From Streptomyces violaceoruber (GTDB taxonomy: Bacteria; Actinomycetota; Actinomycetes; Streptomycetales; Streptomycetaceae), in assembly GCA_000720805.1 (NCBI GenBank), contig JODI01000077.1, positions 1 to 64,000 on the forward strand: a stretch of DNA of 64,000 nucleotides, in the 5' to 3' direction. Shown piece after piece: positions 55,522 through 63,772 of the stretch. The notes under the pieces were generated by a model, which did no database searches, was not told where the DNA came from, and saw nothing but the letters and a program-made list of their open reading frames with translations. The first letter of the stretch is position 1; each line of letters begins with the position of its first letter. The position numbers and the translations under genes were made by a program.

Positions 55522-56097
55522 ATGGACGAGCAGAGGCGACACGATGTGCTGTCAGCAGTAGGACCCCGGCTGCGGGAGCTGCGCCGCCGCAGATCCCTGA
55601 CCCTGGCCGACCTGGCGGAACAGACCGGGGTCAACGAGAGCACGCTCTCGCGCCTGGAGAGCGGGTCGCGTAAGCCGACCCTGGAACTGCTGCTCCCGCT
55701 TGCCGAGCTCTACGATGTCCCCCTGGACCAGCTCGTCGGCGCACCGCGCACCGGCGACCCGCGCATCCACCTGCGCCCGGTGAACCGCAACGGCATGACG
55801 TACATCCCGCTGAGCCATCCCGGCGGCGTCCAGGCGCACAAGCTGCTGATCCCGCCGAAATCGGGACGCGAGCCGGAGCTGCGCACCCATGAGGGCTTCG
55901 AGTGGCTGTATGTGCTGGCCGGGCGGCTACGCCTGATCCTGGGCGATCAGACCTCGGTCCTCAAGGCCGGAGAAGCCGCCGAGTTCGACACGCATGTGCC
56001 GCACTGGCTCGGCCCGGACGGCGACCAGACCGTGGAACTGCTCGTGCTGTTCGGCCACCAGGGAGAGCGAGCCCACCTCAAGGCCCGCACCACCTGA
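55522..56097 (+). CDS. XRE-cupin transcriptional regulator
   Basis: A 191-residue regulator. The N-terminal XRE helix-turn-helix (about residues 14-68: LTLADLAEQTGVNESTLSRL, ESGSRKPTLELLLPLAELYD) is followed by a cupin domain (about 105-185) with LRTHEGFEWLYVLAGRLRLI and GEAAEFDTHVPHWLG. Cupin binding of a small molecule or metal is thought to control DNA binding. It is divergent from the MFS/methyltransferase unit. Its likely binding site recurs upstream of the FAD oxidoreductase gene 1.7 kb away, so these genes form a small regulon. ATG 55522 is clear. Confidence 0.9.
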   Translation: MDEQRRHDVLSAVGPRLRELRRRRSLTLADLAEQTGVNESTLSRLESGSRKPTLELLLPLAELYDVPLDQLVGAPRTGDPRIHLRPVNRNGMTYIPLSHPGGVQAHKLLIPPKSGREPELRTHEGFEWLYVLAGRLRLILGDQTSVLKAGEAAEFDTHVPHWLGPDGDQTVELLVLFGHQGERAHLKARTT

Positions 56098-56134
56098 CCC
56101 CTCCCGGCGGTAGCACGATCTGCTGGCGGGCCCT

Positions 56135-57193
56135 TCAGGCTTCCGGACCCGCGTCGAGACCGTGCACGCGCGCGCCGAGGACCCGGCGGGAGACTTCCGC
56201 CTCCATCGCCCCGCTGAACGGCCCGGCATCGACCGTCCGGGCGGCGGCGGCCACCTTCGCATCCGCCATCAGCAGGTCCATGTGCATCGCGGCCGCCGCT
56301 GTAACACCCGCTGCCGCAGCCGCCGGCACACCGGCGAACACATCCGCGACATTGCCCGCGGCCCACACCCCTTCGACGCCGGTGAACCCCGAGGGATCGA
56401 CCCGGACCTGCTCACCCGTACCCGAGGGATGCTCGAGGACGCTCAGCCCCAGCCCATCGAGGAAGCCGGCGCGCGCCACGAACCGGGGCGCGACCACCAG
56501 GTTGCGCACTGGGACAAGATTCCCGGAGGCGAGCCGGACGCCTGCCAGCCGGTCTTCGTCGTCGATGTGCAGGCCCGTCACCTCGCCGTCCGCCACGGCC
56601 ACTCCGAGGCCGGCCAGCTGCTCCCACTGCTCATCGCTCAGCTCGGTGCCGGTGTGGCGGAAGAGAGTGACATCATGGGACATCTGGCGGAACAACAGAG
56701 CCTGGTGGAAGCTGCCCAGCACGCCGATAGCGGTGTCGCGCACCTCCCAGCCGTGGCAGTAGACGCAGTGCAGGACATCGTGTCCCCACCGCTCGGCCAG
56801 GCCGGGCACGTCGGGCAGTTCGTCGGTCAGGCCGGTGGTCACCAGCACACGCCGCGCCCGAACCTGTTCACCGTCGTCCGTGACCACGCTGAAGCCGTCA
56901 CCGTCCCGGCGGCCACCAGCAACCCGCGCGTCCGCAACGCGGACGCCATAGGCCAAGACCTCATCCCGCCCCAGGCGCAGCAACTCCAACGGTGAGATGC
57001 CCTCGCGGCCCAGGATGCCGTGCGCGCCGACACGGACGGCGGGGGCGTTACGCGGCTCGCCTGCGTCGATCACGAGTACCGAGCGGCGCACCCGGCCAAG
57101 GCTCAGCGCCGCGGACAGCCCCGCAGGGCCACCGCCGATGATCACGACATCCCAGGGCTGCCTATGCGACTGCGCCAGATTCGTTGTATTCAT
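56135..57193 (-). CDS. FAD-dependent oxidoreductase, thioredoxin-reductase-like
   Basis: A 352-residue flavoprotein. GGGPAG at residues 20-25 binds FAD, and CVYC at 143-146 is a redox-active pair like the thioredoxin reductase CxxC but in the CxYCHGWE context of stand-alone relatives. GVWAAGNVADVFAGVPAAAA binds the flavin near the end. These proteins may oxidise dithiols, as in holomycin or gliotoxin-type disulfide formation, or serve as general reductases. No NADPH partner or thioredoxin gene is near. ATG 57193 is used. A site matching the XRE-cupin operator lies 30 bases upstream. Confidence 0.86.
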   Translation of the reverse strand: MNTTNLAQSHRQPWDVVIIGGGPAGLSAALSLGRVRRSVLVIDAGEPRNAPAVRVGAHGILGREGISPLELLRLGRDEVLAYGVRVADARVAGGRRDGDGFSVVTDDGEQVRARRVLVTTGLTDELPDVPGLAERWGHDVLHCVYCHGWEVRDTAIGVLGSFHQALLFRQMSHDVTLFRHTGTELSDEQWEQLAGLGVAVADGEVTGLHIDDEDRLAGVRLASGNLVPVRNLVVAPRFVARAGFLDGLGLSVLEHPSGTGEQVRVDPSGFTGVEGVWAAGNVADVFAGVPAAAAAGVTAAAAMHMDLLMADAKVAAAARTVDAGPFSGAMEAEVSRRVLGARVHGLDAGPEA

Positions 57194-57222
57194 GGCCCCA
57201 ATGTGCGCCAGTAGTCCGATCG

Positions 57223-57251
57223 GCGGCAAAGCGTCATGCCGTTTCGGCAAG
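57223..57251. promoter_or_regulatory. Candidate XRE-cupin binding site C
   Basis: Contains GGCAAAGC, then ATGCCGTTTCGGCAA. It matches site B at 22 of 29 positions. It lies 30 bases upstream of the FAD oxidoreductase start, a position suited to repression. Confidence 0.65.
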
Positions 57252-57533
57252 GGGCCGGCCCGTATGCTCCGTCCCGAACCGATCGGCACGTCGCAGCAGG
57301 CGGCCCTCGTGTCGGCCCTGCCTGAGCCGAGGCCGCCAACCCGTACGTGCGCCCCCATGATTCAGGGACACGCATACAGGTTTCCGTAGTCTGGGGATCC
57401 CGGATTTTCTGGGACCTGCGCGCCTTCGAGCGCACGGCGCAGAAGATCCGCCGCCAGGAGCAGGGTCACCAGTACGCCGAAGCCCAGCTCATCGCGCTCG
57501 GGACTCCGGTGCCGCGGGCCGGGTGCAATCCGG

Positions 57534-57660
57534 GCTTCTGGCGGCTTCGCCCACCTCAAGAACTGGCGGATCCTCACCAAGCTCCGTACCGATCCCGCTC
57601 GCGCAACGCGTCTTCTGCGAGCCTTGCTCGTCCTGACGAACCTCGAAGTCAGCCGCTGAC
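57534..57660 (+). pseudogene. IS5-type transposase C-terminal fragment
   Basis: GGFAHLKNWRILTKLRTDPA followed by LLRALLVLTNLEVSR and a stop is the C-terminus of a DDE transposase with the Trp-Arg-x-Leu segment after the catalytic Glu. The upstream piece (QEQGHQYAEAQLIALGTPVP near 57455-57520) is not recognised. The rest is lost, and the 250 bases up to the P450 start hold nothing else I can identify. Confidence 0.55.
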
Positions 57661-57917
57661 GGACGGTCTACGGCACACTCGATGCCGGGGAACGCAACCG
57701 ACCTGGCTCAAAGAGCGGCCTCGCGCGAGGCATCTTCACCCTTCCGAGGCGCCGTGTCGAGAACGGCGTCCAGTACACGGCGGTGGTCTGCCTGCACCTA
57801 CATGCTCACGAGCGTCGCCACCCTGACCGGCCTCATCGCAGGCCCCAGCCCCCTGCGGAGCGGCTTGCTAACCTCAGCCGCGTGAACGGTTCTTCCCTGC
57901 CAGGGTCAAGGCACGCA

Positions 57918-59093
57918 ATGAGCGTGGTCGACTCCTACCCCCTCGGTGCCGCGACCACGCTCGCCGAACTCGCCCGGGATCCGCATCCGCGCCTGGCGCT
58001 GCTCCGTGCGCAGGAGCCGGTGTCCTGGCTCCCTGAGCTGGACGGCTGGCTGGTCACCCGTCGTGATCTCGCGCTGAGCGTGATGCGGGACGCCGAGACC
58101 TTCACCGTCGACGACCCCCGGTTCTCCACCGCGCAAGTCGTCGGCCCCAGCATGCTGTCGCTCGACGGCGACCACCACACCCTTCACCGCGAACCGTTCA
58201 CCGCCCCCTTCCGTCCCCGGGCCGTGCGGGACGGTTTCGCCGCATTCATCGAGCGGGAGACCGACCGACTCATCACCAAGCTCGAGCCTACGGGCGCCAC
58301 CGAACTGCGACGTGCCTTCGCCGGACCCCTCGCAGTCGCGGTCGTGACCGAGGCGCTGGGACTGACCGGCACCACCGGGGACACAGTGCTCGCCTGGTAC
58401 GACTCCATCGTGCAGTCGGTCTCGGACATCACCGCCGGCCACGAGGCGGGACCCGCCGGCGTTGCGGCGTACACGCAGCTACGAACGGCGGTGGAAGTCA
58501 CCGTCGCTGACCGGAGCTCTTCCTCGCTCCTCGTCTCAGCCGCCGGGCAGCTGACGGTGCCCGAGGTGGCGTCCAATGCCGCGGTACTGATGTTCGGAGG
58601 CATCGAGACCACCGAGGCGATGATCACCAACGCACTGCTGCACCTGCTGCAGCACCCCGACCAACTCGCCCTTGTCCGTGCCGACGCCGAGCTGCTGGAC
58701 GGCGCGATCGAGGAATCACTGCGCCTCGAACCCGGCGCGGCGGTCGTGGACCGCTACGCCACCCAGGACACCGTCCTCGGCCCAGCCACGATCCACCGCG
58801 GTGACCTCGTCACCGTCTCCCTGACGGGGGCCAACCGCGACCCGGCCGTCTTCCCCGACCCCGACCTGTTCGACGTCCGCCGCGAGAACGTGCGTCTCCA
58901 ACTGGCCTTCGCGCACGGCCCGCACTACTGCCTCGCCGCACACCTCGCCCGCCTGGAAACCCGCATCGCCCTCCAGCACCTGCTCGAACGCCTCCCAGCC
59001 CTGCGCCTCGACCTTGGCCACCCCGCAGCCCCGTACGGCCTCGTCTTCCGCAAGCCCCCCGCCCTGCATGTGCGGTGGGACCAGGTTGCCTGA
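57918..59093 (+). CDS. Cytochrome P450
   Basis: A 391-residue soluble bacterial P450. The I-helix GGIETT motif is at about residues 227-232 (Gly-Gly-x-Glu-Thr-Thr, with Glu in the usual acid position). The ExxR pair is Glu266/Arg269 (EESLR). The heme loop FAHGPHYCLAAHLARLE has the ligand Cys338. It oxidises small molecules with electrons from ferredoxin. No ferredoxin or reductase gene is adjacent, and no biosynthetic cluster is visible, so the substrate is unknown. ATG 57918 fits the family start; a GTG at 57882 is in frame. The fragment-rich flanks suggest it may have been transferred alone. Confidence 0.92.
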   Translation: MSVVDSYPLGAATTLAELARDPHPRLALLRAQEPVSWLPELDGWLVTRRDLALSVMRDAETFTVDDPRFSTAQVVGPSMLSLDGDHHTLHREPFTAPFRPRAVRDGFAAFIERETDRLITKLEPTGATELRRAFAGPLAVAVVTEALGLTGTTGDTVLAWYDSIVQSVSDITAGHEAGPAGVAAYTQLRTAVEVTVADRSSSSLLVSAAGQLTVPEVASNAAVLMFGGIETTEAMITNALLHLLQHPDQLALVRADAELLDGAIEESLRLEPGAAVVDRYATQDTVLGPATIHRGDLVTVSLTGANRDPAVFPDPDLFDVRRENVRLQLAFAHGPHYCLAAHLARLETRIALQHLLERLPALRLDLGHPAAPYGLVFRKPPALHVRWDQVA

Positions 59094-59209
59094 CCGGACT
59101 TCAGTGCGGCCATAGTGTTCCCCCGCCCTTCCGGCGGCGGTTGGCGCCCCGAGGGCGTCGTAACCGGCCGAGTAGCCGCTGTTGAAGTAGCACACCGAGT
59201 TGGCGCTGC

Positions 59210-59284
59210 CCCGGTGCACGCGGCCCGTGTACCAGTGCACGCAGATCTCGACAATGTCGACCACGGTGAACGTTCTCCTTGCCA
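59210..59284 (-). pseudogene. IS21-type transposase N-terminal fragment
   Basis: The minus strand reads ARRTFTVVDIVEICVHWYTG, matching the N-terminus of IstA-like IS21 transposases (a Val-Glu-Ile-x-Val-His-Trp-Tyr pattern). After Gly the sequence diverges. It has ATG 59284 and a nearby GGAGAA. The remaining part to 59100 is not recognised. Confidence 0.4.
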
Positions 59285-59495
59285 TCCGGTGCGTGCGTCG
59301 ACCTCTCGGCTCGCAGGTCAAGGGACCGCGACGGCTCCGAGAGGCCAGGCCCCTCAACCCGGGCACCGGCATGCCCATGGGGAACACGACCGACTCGCAT
59401 GGAAGACCTAATAGAGCAACGAACCACCACAAACAGGGAATATCGGAAACTGTCCTGCGGTCCTGAGACCGGCAGCGGTTGAGTCTCGCGAGCAG

Positions 59496-59939
59496 TCAGG
59501 CTGACGGCAGGGCCGTCGGCAACTTGCTCGCCGCCCCGGCAACCGCGCGGTGCGTGGGAACTGCGAACGCAACGACGAACAGGCCGAAGACAGTGATGGG
59601 CAACAGCCAGAGCAACTGCCCGGGGTCGTCCCTCAGCCAGTGCCGGTTCCCCCACCAGTTCGCGCTGACGTCCAACACCATCACGGCACTTGCCAGCCAG
59701 ATCCCTTCCCGCCGCGCAAGTCCCACCAGCAGGGCAGCCAACGGATCGAGGATCACCAAGCTGACGAAGAACACCTGCAGAGACACCTGCGGAAACGCCC
59801 CATAGGCGTGGATGCCGCCACGGACCAGATCTGCGACGTGAGAACCCGTGCCCTCAACGAAACCGATCAAGTACACCGCGAGGACCCAACGCGCCCACAA
59901 CGGCTGGGCGCCCCACCGTTCCCGCAGCTCAAACCCCAC
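59496..59939 (-). CDS. Hypothetical membrane protein, four helices
   Basis: A 147-residue protein. Hydrophobic segments are at about residues 15-32, 50-70, 80-95 and 108-128. The loop HVADLVRGGIHAYGAFPQVS and the ANWWGNRHWLRDD segment between helices 3 and 4 are distinctive. The positive-inside pattern is weak. The start at 59939 is the first ATG. I do not recognise the family. It is alone and convergent with nothing intact. Confidence 0.6.
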   Translation of the reverse strand: MGFELRERWGAQPLWARWVLAVYLIGFVEGTGSHVADLVRGGIHAYGAFPQVSLQVFFVSLVILDPLAALLVGLARREGIWLASAVMVLDVSANWWGNRHWLRDDPGQLLWLLPITVFGLFVVAFAVPTHRAVAGAASKLPTALPSA

Positions 59940-60239
59940 CGTGTCACCCTAGACGAGCGCCCGAGCCTCCGCGGAAGAGATGGCAGCGCCGGAGTGATCA
60001 ACGGTCCCAGCACGGTTTCTCACGCCGGTTCGAGCGGTCAGCAGCACCAGCGATGGTCAGCGCCCGGTGGAGAATCGCGACCACGAGGGTGGGGAATCAC
60101 CCGACGTTGATCATGCGGGCCGTGCGGAATTTCCTGACGGTCGACATGCGGGTCCAGTCGGCGTCCTCAATGGCCGGCCCGCCGTCCAGGAGGTGGCGCA
60201 GCGATACCCAGGAGCGGGCGGCCTCAGGACACTGTTGAG

Positions 60240-60953
60240 GACTTCCGCCTGGCCCGTCTCCATCGAGTGCACGAGCGTTTGCCGGCCGGGCGACGCGTTC
60301 GACAGGGCGATACCGAGCCGCCGAAGACGGCATCCGGCCCGATCGCCGTACGGCTGCGGGCCGGACACCACCTGACGGTGACGGAGACCGCGCTCGCCTT
60401 CCTCCAGGCGCGCGCCGCCGCGGCGAGTTGTGCCGGCCGCTGGACTGGATCTGTGAGATCACCACCCCCTCGGAGGCGGCGAGGCCGTCATCCCCGACGC
60501 GCTCCTGTACTACCGCAGCGGCCGCCAGAGCAGCGACAGCTGGCCGATGCCGCGGGCATACGTGGAAGTCGACCGGGCCACCATGGGCCCCGAACGCCTC
60601 GCCGCGAAGATCGGCGCCTACGCCCGTCTCCACGCGTACGTCCCGGCTCCCCCCGGGGGCGCCGGCCAGCCCTCGGCCAGGAGCCGCCACAGGAGGAATG
60701 GCGACGGCACTACCCCCTCTTCCCCGGAGTGCCGTTCGTCCTGGAGGGCACCGGCCCCGCCGGGATCGACACCCGCATCCGCGCCCTGCACGCCGCCGCC
60801 CGGGACCTGGCGCCCTCCTGCTTCCGGCGCGACGTCACCGTCCTCGCCGCGCCCCTGGTCGACCTGCTCAGGGACGGACCGTCCGCAGCCGTATGGCGGC
60901 CCGTCCACGACCCCGACCCGAGAGTCAGCTGGAGCGGCCCGCAGTATCCGTAG
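60240..60953 (+). pseudogene. Replication-relaxation family protein relic
   Basis: EDFRLARLHRVHERLPAGRR near 60240 and HHLTVTETALAFLQARA near 60370 start it. CRPLDWICEI and GEAVIPDALLYYRSGRQSSD are in other frames. AYVEVDRATMGPERLAAKIG precedes YARLHAYVPAP. The end, EWRRHYPLFPGVPFVLEGTG to DPDPRVSWSGPQYP, is in yet another frame. This order matches replication-relaxation proteins of plasmids and integrative elements, which have a winged helix and a nuclease-like domain. There are at least four frameshifts. Confidence 0.6.
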
Positions 60954-61249
60954 GCGCTCAAGTCGGCGTGCGCAATGGGCATTGCGCGGGCCCGACCATG
61001 GCCACCACGACCGCTGGAATCCGCCTGGTCGGGGCGTGGGCCAGCCTGGTCGGGCGGGCTTACCCAGAGACGTCCCCGCGCGGCCCCGCCTCCTGCTCCT
61101 GGCCGTGCTGGTGTTCTACCAGCTCAGTGCCCCACCTGGGTTGATCACACGTTCAGGCCCGCCCGGCATGACGCTACGGATTTGTCACTTTACGTTCGGT
61201 GCAGGTGGCTGATCGAAGGAGACGGCCCCTTTTGTGTAAGGAGTGCGTC
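60954..61249. other. Intergenic stretch, no gene recognised
   Basis: About 295 bases. The last 50 bases are the promoter region and ribosome binding site of the next gene (AAGGAG). Confidence 0.35.
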
Positions 61250-61699
61250 ATGCAGGCAACACGAGCTCGAATAGCCGCCGTAGTCGCAGGTGGTGTCGCC
61301 CTCACTGGCATCACCGGCGTGGTGGCCGCCAACGCCATCCCCGACAAGCCCGAGACCATTCCAGCTGCGGCTCCCGCCGACGGCTACGGGGGCAAGGAAA
61401 AGGACAGCTACAAGGACAAGGACGCCGACCGTCGAGAAGAGAACGGCGACGCTGACCGTCGCGGGCGCGGGACCGTCCAGATCAATGAGCGGGTCTATCC
61501 CGCCACACCTGGATCTTGCATCGCATTCCCGGCACCTCTGTTCGTGAATGCCGTCAGCAACAACAGCCGGGAGCGCATCGCAGTCTTCGACAACGACACC
61601 TGCGCCGGTACCCCTGCAGCCATCGTGGGGGCCGGCAGCGACGCACTCGGCGTCTTTCTGCAGAACCCCGCGGCCCTGGGCAGCTTCAGGGTGCTCTGA
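61250..61699 (+). CDS. Small secreted protein
   Basis: A 149-residue exported protein. Residues 1-29 form a signal peptide (RIAAVVAGGVALTGITGVVA, cleavage near ANA). A highly charged segment (about 49-72) follows: KEKDSYKDKDADRREE. The rest is a compact beta-rich domain (RVYPATPGSCIAFPAPLFVN, then VFDNDTCAGTPAAIVGAG) with two cysteines that may pair. No enzyme motif. ATG 61250 has AAGGAG seven bases upstream. A strong hairpin follows at 61756. I do not know the function; surface or spore coat roles are possible. Confidence 0.75.
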   Translation: MQATRARIAAVVAGGVALTGITGVVAANAIPDKPETIPAAAPADGYGGKEKDSYKDKDADRREENGDADRRGRGTVQINERVYPATPGSCIAFPAPLFVNAVSNNSRERIAVFDNDTCAGTPAAIVGAGSDALGVFLQNPAALGSFRVL

Positions 61700-61755
61700 G
61701 CGCTGCCCACGCCCTGACTACATCTCAGGGGAAAAGAAACTGTGCTGAACACGCT

Positions 61756-61790
61756 TGCGGGCGGCACCCCGCCATGGGGCACCGCCCGCA
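61756..61790 (+). terminator. Terminator after the small secreted protein gene
   Basis: TGCGGGCGG pairs with CCGCCCGCA (nine bp), with an inner CCCC/GGGG stem. It starts 57 bases after the stop codon and can end transcription from both directions. Confidence 0.8.
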
Positions 61791-61803
61791 GGATCCGGCT
61801 CCG

Positions 61804-61950
61804 TCAGTGGCTGTTCCTGCGCATGTAGGCGGTCTGCGGGTCGTAGCCGCCTGCGAGCAGTTCCTGCGCCTCCTGGCGCAGCTCCCCGGCGGTGGTCCGG
61901 GCGACACTCAACTCGTCCTCGATGTCCGTCAGCACGACGACGTCGACGCT
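61804..61950 (-). pseudogene. C-terminal fragment of an unidentified protein
   Basis: About 45 codons (LTDIEDELSVARTTAGELRQ, then QELLAGGYDPQTAYMRRNSH) end in a stop on the minus strand. The upstream frame is closed, with no start codon. The region between this piece and the IS630 copy (to 62293) has no other recognisable coding sequence. Confidence 0.35.
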
Positions 61951-62293
61951 GCCGGCACACCTCTCCGGCGGCCACGATCATCCGGGCCACCCTGCGCGCC
62001 CTGCGCTGGCGCTGTGTCAGACCCCACAATGATCAGCAGGTAGGGCGTCAGCGCCAGTGCTGCCCCCTACGCCGCGACCCGCCCGACCCGATCCCACTGA
62101 TCCACCTGAACTCCCAATTCAAGCAACGGAGTTCCTGTCTCATTCACCACTGCCTCCACGGGCGTCAACCGCCGGGCGCATCCATGTCATCACTCAGGAG
62201 GAGTGAGAATCAGCCGACGGAGCACATAGAACTGCTGGAGCACGAGGAGCCGCCGAATCAAGCGCTCAGACGCCATGTGCAGCGCTCAGCCGC

Positions 62294-62311
62294 CCCTTGG
62301 AATTGATCATC
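62294..62311. repeat. 18-bp repeat, copy 2
   Basis: CCCTTGGAATTGATCATC is identical to 48805-48822. Here it sits exactly at the truncated end of the IS630 transposase relic. Confidence 0.8.
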
Positions 62312-63075
62312 TAGGCGGGCAGGTGGAACCCTGAGCCACTCGGCGTTCGCCTCGATGAACTCAAGCATGCCTGCAGTCAGGTGGAGGCGGAGGTTGTCCC
62401 AGGCCAGGACGATCGGGCCGCCGAGCTGGAAGCGGGCTCGGACGATCAGGTCGCGGAAGTCCCGCCAGCCGAAGCCCTTCGGTTCGTCCCTGCGGCCCCC
62501 GGTACTCGCGGATCGCACAGATCAAGCGGGACCGCTCGCCGGGCTTGTAGCAGGTCATGCCCGCCACCAACACCCGCCCGGAGCCCCGCCTCTGACCCGG
62601 ACGACCGGGGTGTGGCCGATCCGGCCCCAGGTTCTGGCGCGCGGCAAAGTCACCGACTGGCCGCCTTCGTCCTCGAAGACGATCCAGGCGTTGCGCTCCG
62701 CCGCACAGCTCTCACCCGCGGCCACGTCTCCTTCTTCCACACCTCGACCGCCGAGTCGTCCCGCTCGATCGCTCGTCGGGGGGGTGCTGCCAGCTCCAGC
62801 CCCGCCGGACTGCGCTCCAACTCACGTGCCAGTCCTGCGATCTGATCCTCGCTGAGCCGGCATCGCCCCGGAGAGCCCTTTGGCAGCAGCCCGGCCTGGG
62901 CGCACTCGCGCCAGGCGCGGCGCCATCGCTCCACCGACCGCTCGCTCACCCGCAGGGCGGCAGCGACCGCGGCGTTCTTCTCTCCGGCTTGGAAGCGTTC
63001 AACGGCATGCAGCCGCAATCGCTCCCGCGCGGCCCTACCCGCCTCGGTCAGCACGCCGCCCTGTGCATACCTCAC
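62312..63075 (-). mobile_element. IS630-family element relic, second copy
   Basis: GTG 63075 starts the winged-helix part (MRYAQGGVLTEAGRAARERL, VSERSVERWRRAWRECAQAG). The middle has lost about 40 residues before RRAIERDDSAVEVW. After ETWPRVRA the catalytic part continues in the -1 frame as ERNAWIVFEDEGGQSVT (Asp). Further shifts lead to VAGMTCYKPGERSRLI and then IVLAWDNLRLHLTAGMLEFI (second Asp). It is cut at the 18-bp repeat before the catalytic Glu. The -1 change after ETWP is at the same place as in the copy at 15.9-16.9 kb. Confidence 0.75.
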
Positions 63076-63489
63076 GCACCAGGGCTACCGCCGCCGACAG
63101 CCCACTGTCAGGCGAACGGCACCGACATCACTCGATCAAGTTCAGTGGGTCGTCCTCTACCCTTCCAGCGTGAGAGCTGCTCTTGACTCGCCACGGCGTC
63201 AGGGTGATCTGGGCTCAGGACCCGGGTCCGCTCCTCGCACGAGGTCTGCGTAGGCAGCGGCTGCGCTCTCGGCGTCACCGCCCTCTCCCCCGCCAGCGGG
63301 CAAGGCCGTCCCGGCGGTGAGGGGTCACCGCCCAGGCGTGCTTCGCGCCGGAGGCGGCCGCCGCTTTGGTGTGCCGCCCCGCTCTCTCGCCGGGCGGTCA
63401 AGGACGACCGCGGCGGCCTCCAGCCCGGCCGGGCTCAGGGTCCACAGCTTCTCCAGGTGGCGATGCTTGGGCGCCTGCCGACCCGACCG
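63076..63489. other. Stretch with unclear coding, no gene supported
   Basis: About 410 bases. Minus-strand sequence following the serine recombinase fragment may be its C-terminal tail, but the frames are broken and not recognisable. Confidence 0.35.
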
Positions 63490-63626
63490 CGGACGCGGGC
63501 GACGGCCAGGCTCTCGTTGGTGCCGACGACGATGAGTTCGCGGATGAACTCCGCGAGTGCGGCGAAGACGTGGAAGAGAAGTCGGCCGCCGGGGTGGTGG
63601 TGTCCTGGCGGCCCGCGGAGTGATCT
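63490..63626 (-). pseudogene. Serine recombinase (resolvase/invertase) fragment
   Basis: The minus strand reads GRQDTTTP. One base further on, in the next frame, it gives GGRLLFHVFAALAEFIRELI and then NESLAVARVRGR. This is the conserved block of serine recombinases around the LxxxG(I/L)DTxTPxGRLxFHIFxALAEFERxLI motif. The catalytic Ser region and the DNA-binding end are missing. One base was lost within a run of C. Confidence 0.6.
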
Positions 63627-63772
63627 TCAGAAGACGAAGGTGTGTTGAAGGTCAGGATGTCCGGTGACGCGGAACGAGGGTCCCCGTAGCTGTCAACCCT
63701 GACGATCGTCAAGGTCCGGTGTTGCCGTTCGGCTCGGGTTTCCGGCTGCTCCCCCTTCTACGTTCGGGCCTC

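Noticed and set aside
48951..59093. A biosynthetic gene cluster around the P450, methyltransferase, MFS and FAD oxidoreductase
   Set aside because: No synthase, NRPS, PKS, terpene cyclase or RiPP precursor could be found in the region. A resistance or detoxification regulon explains the set better.
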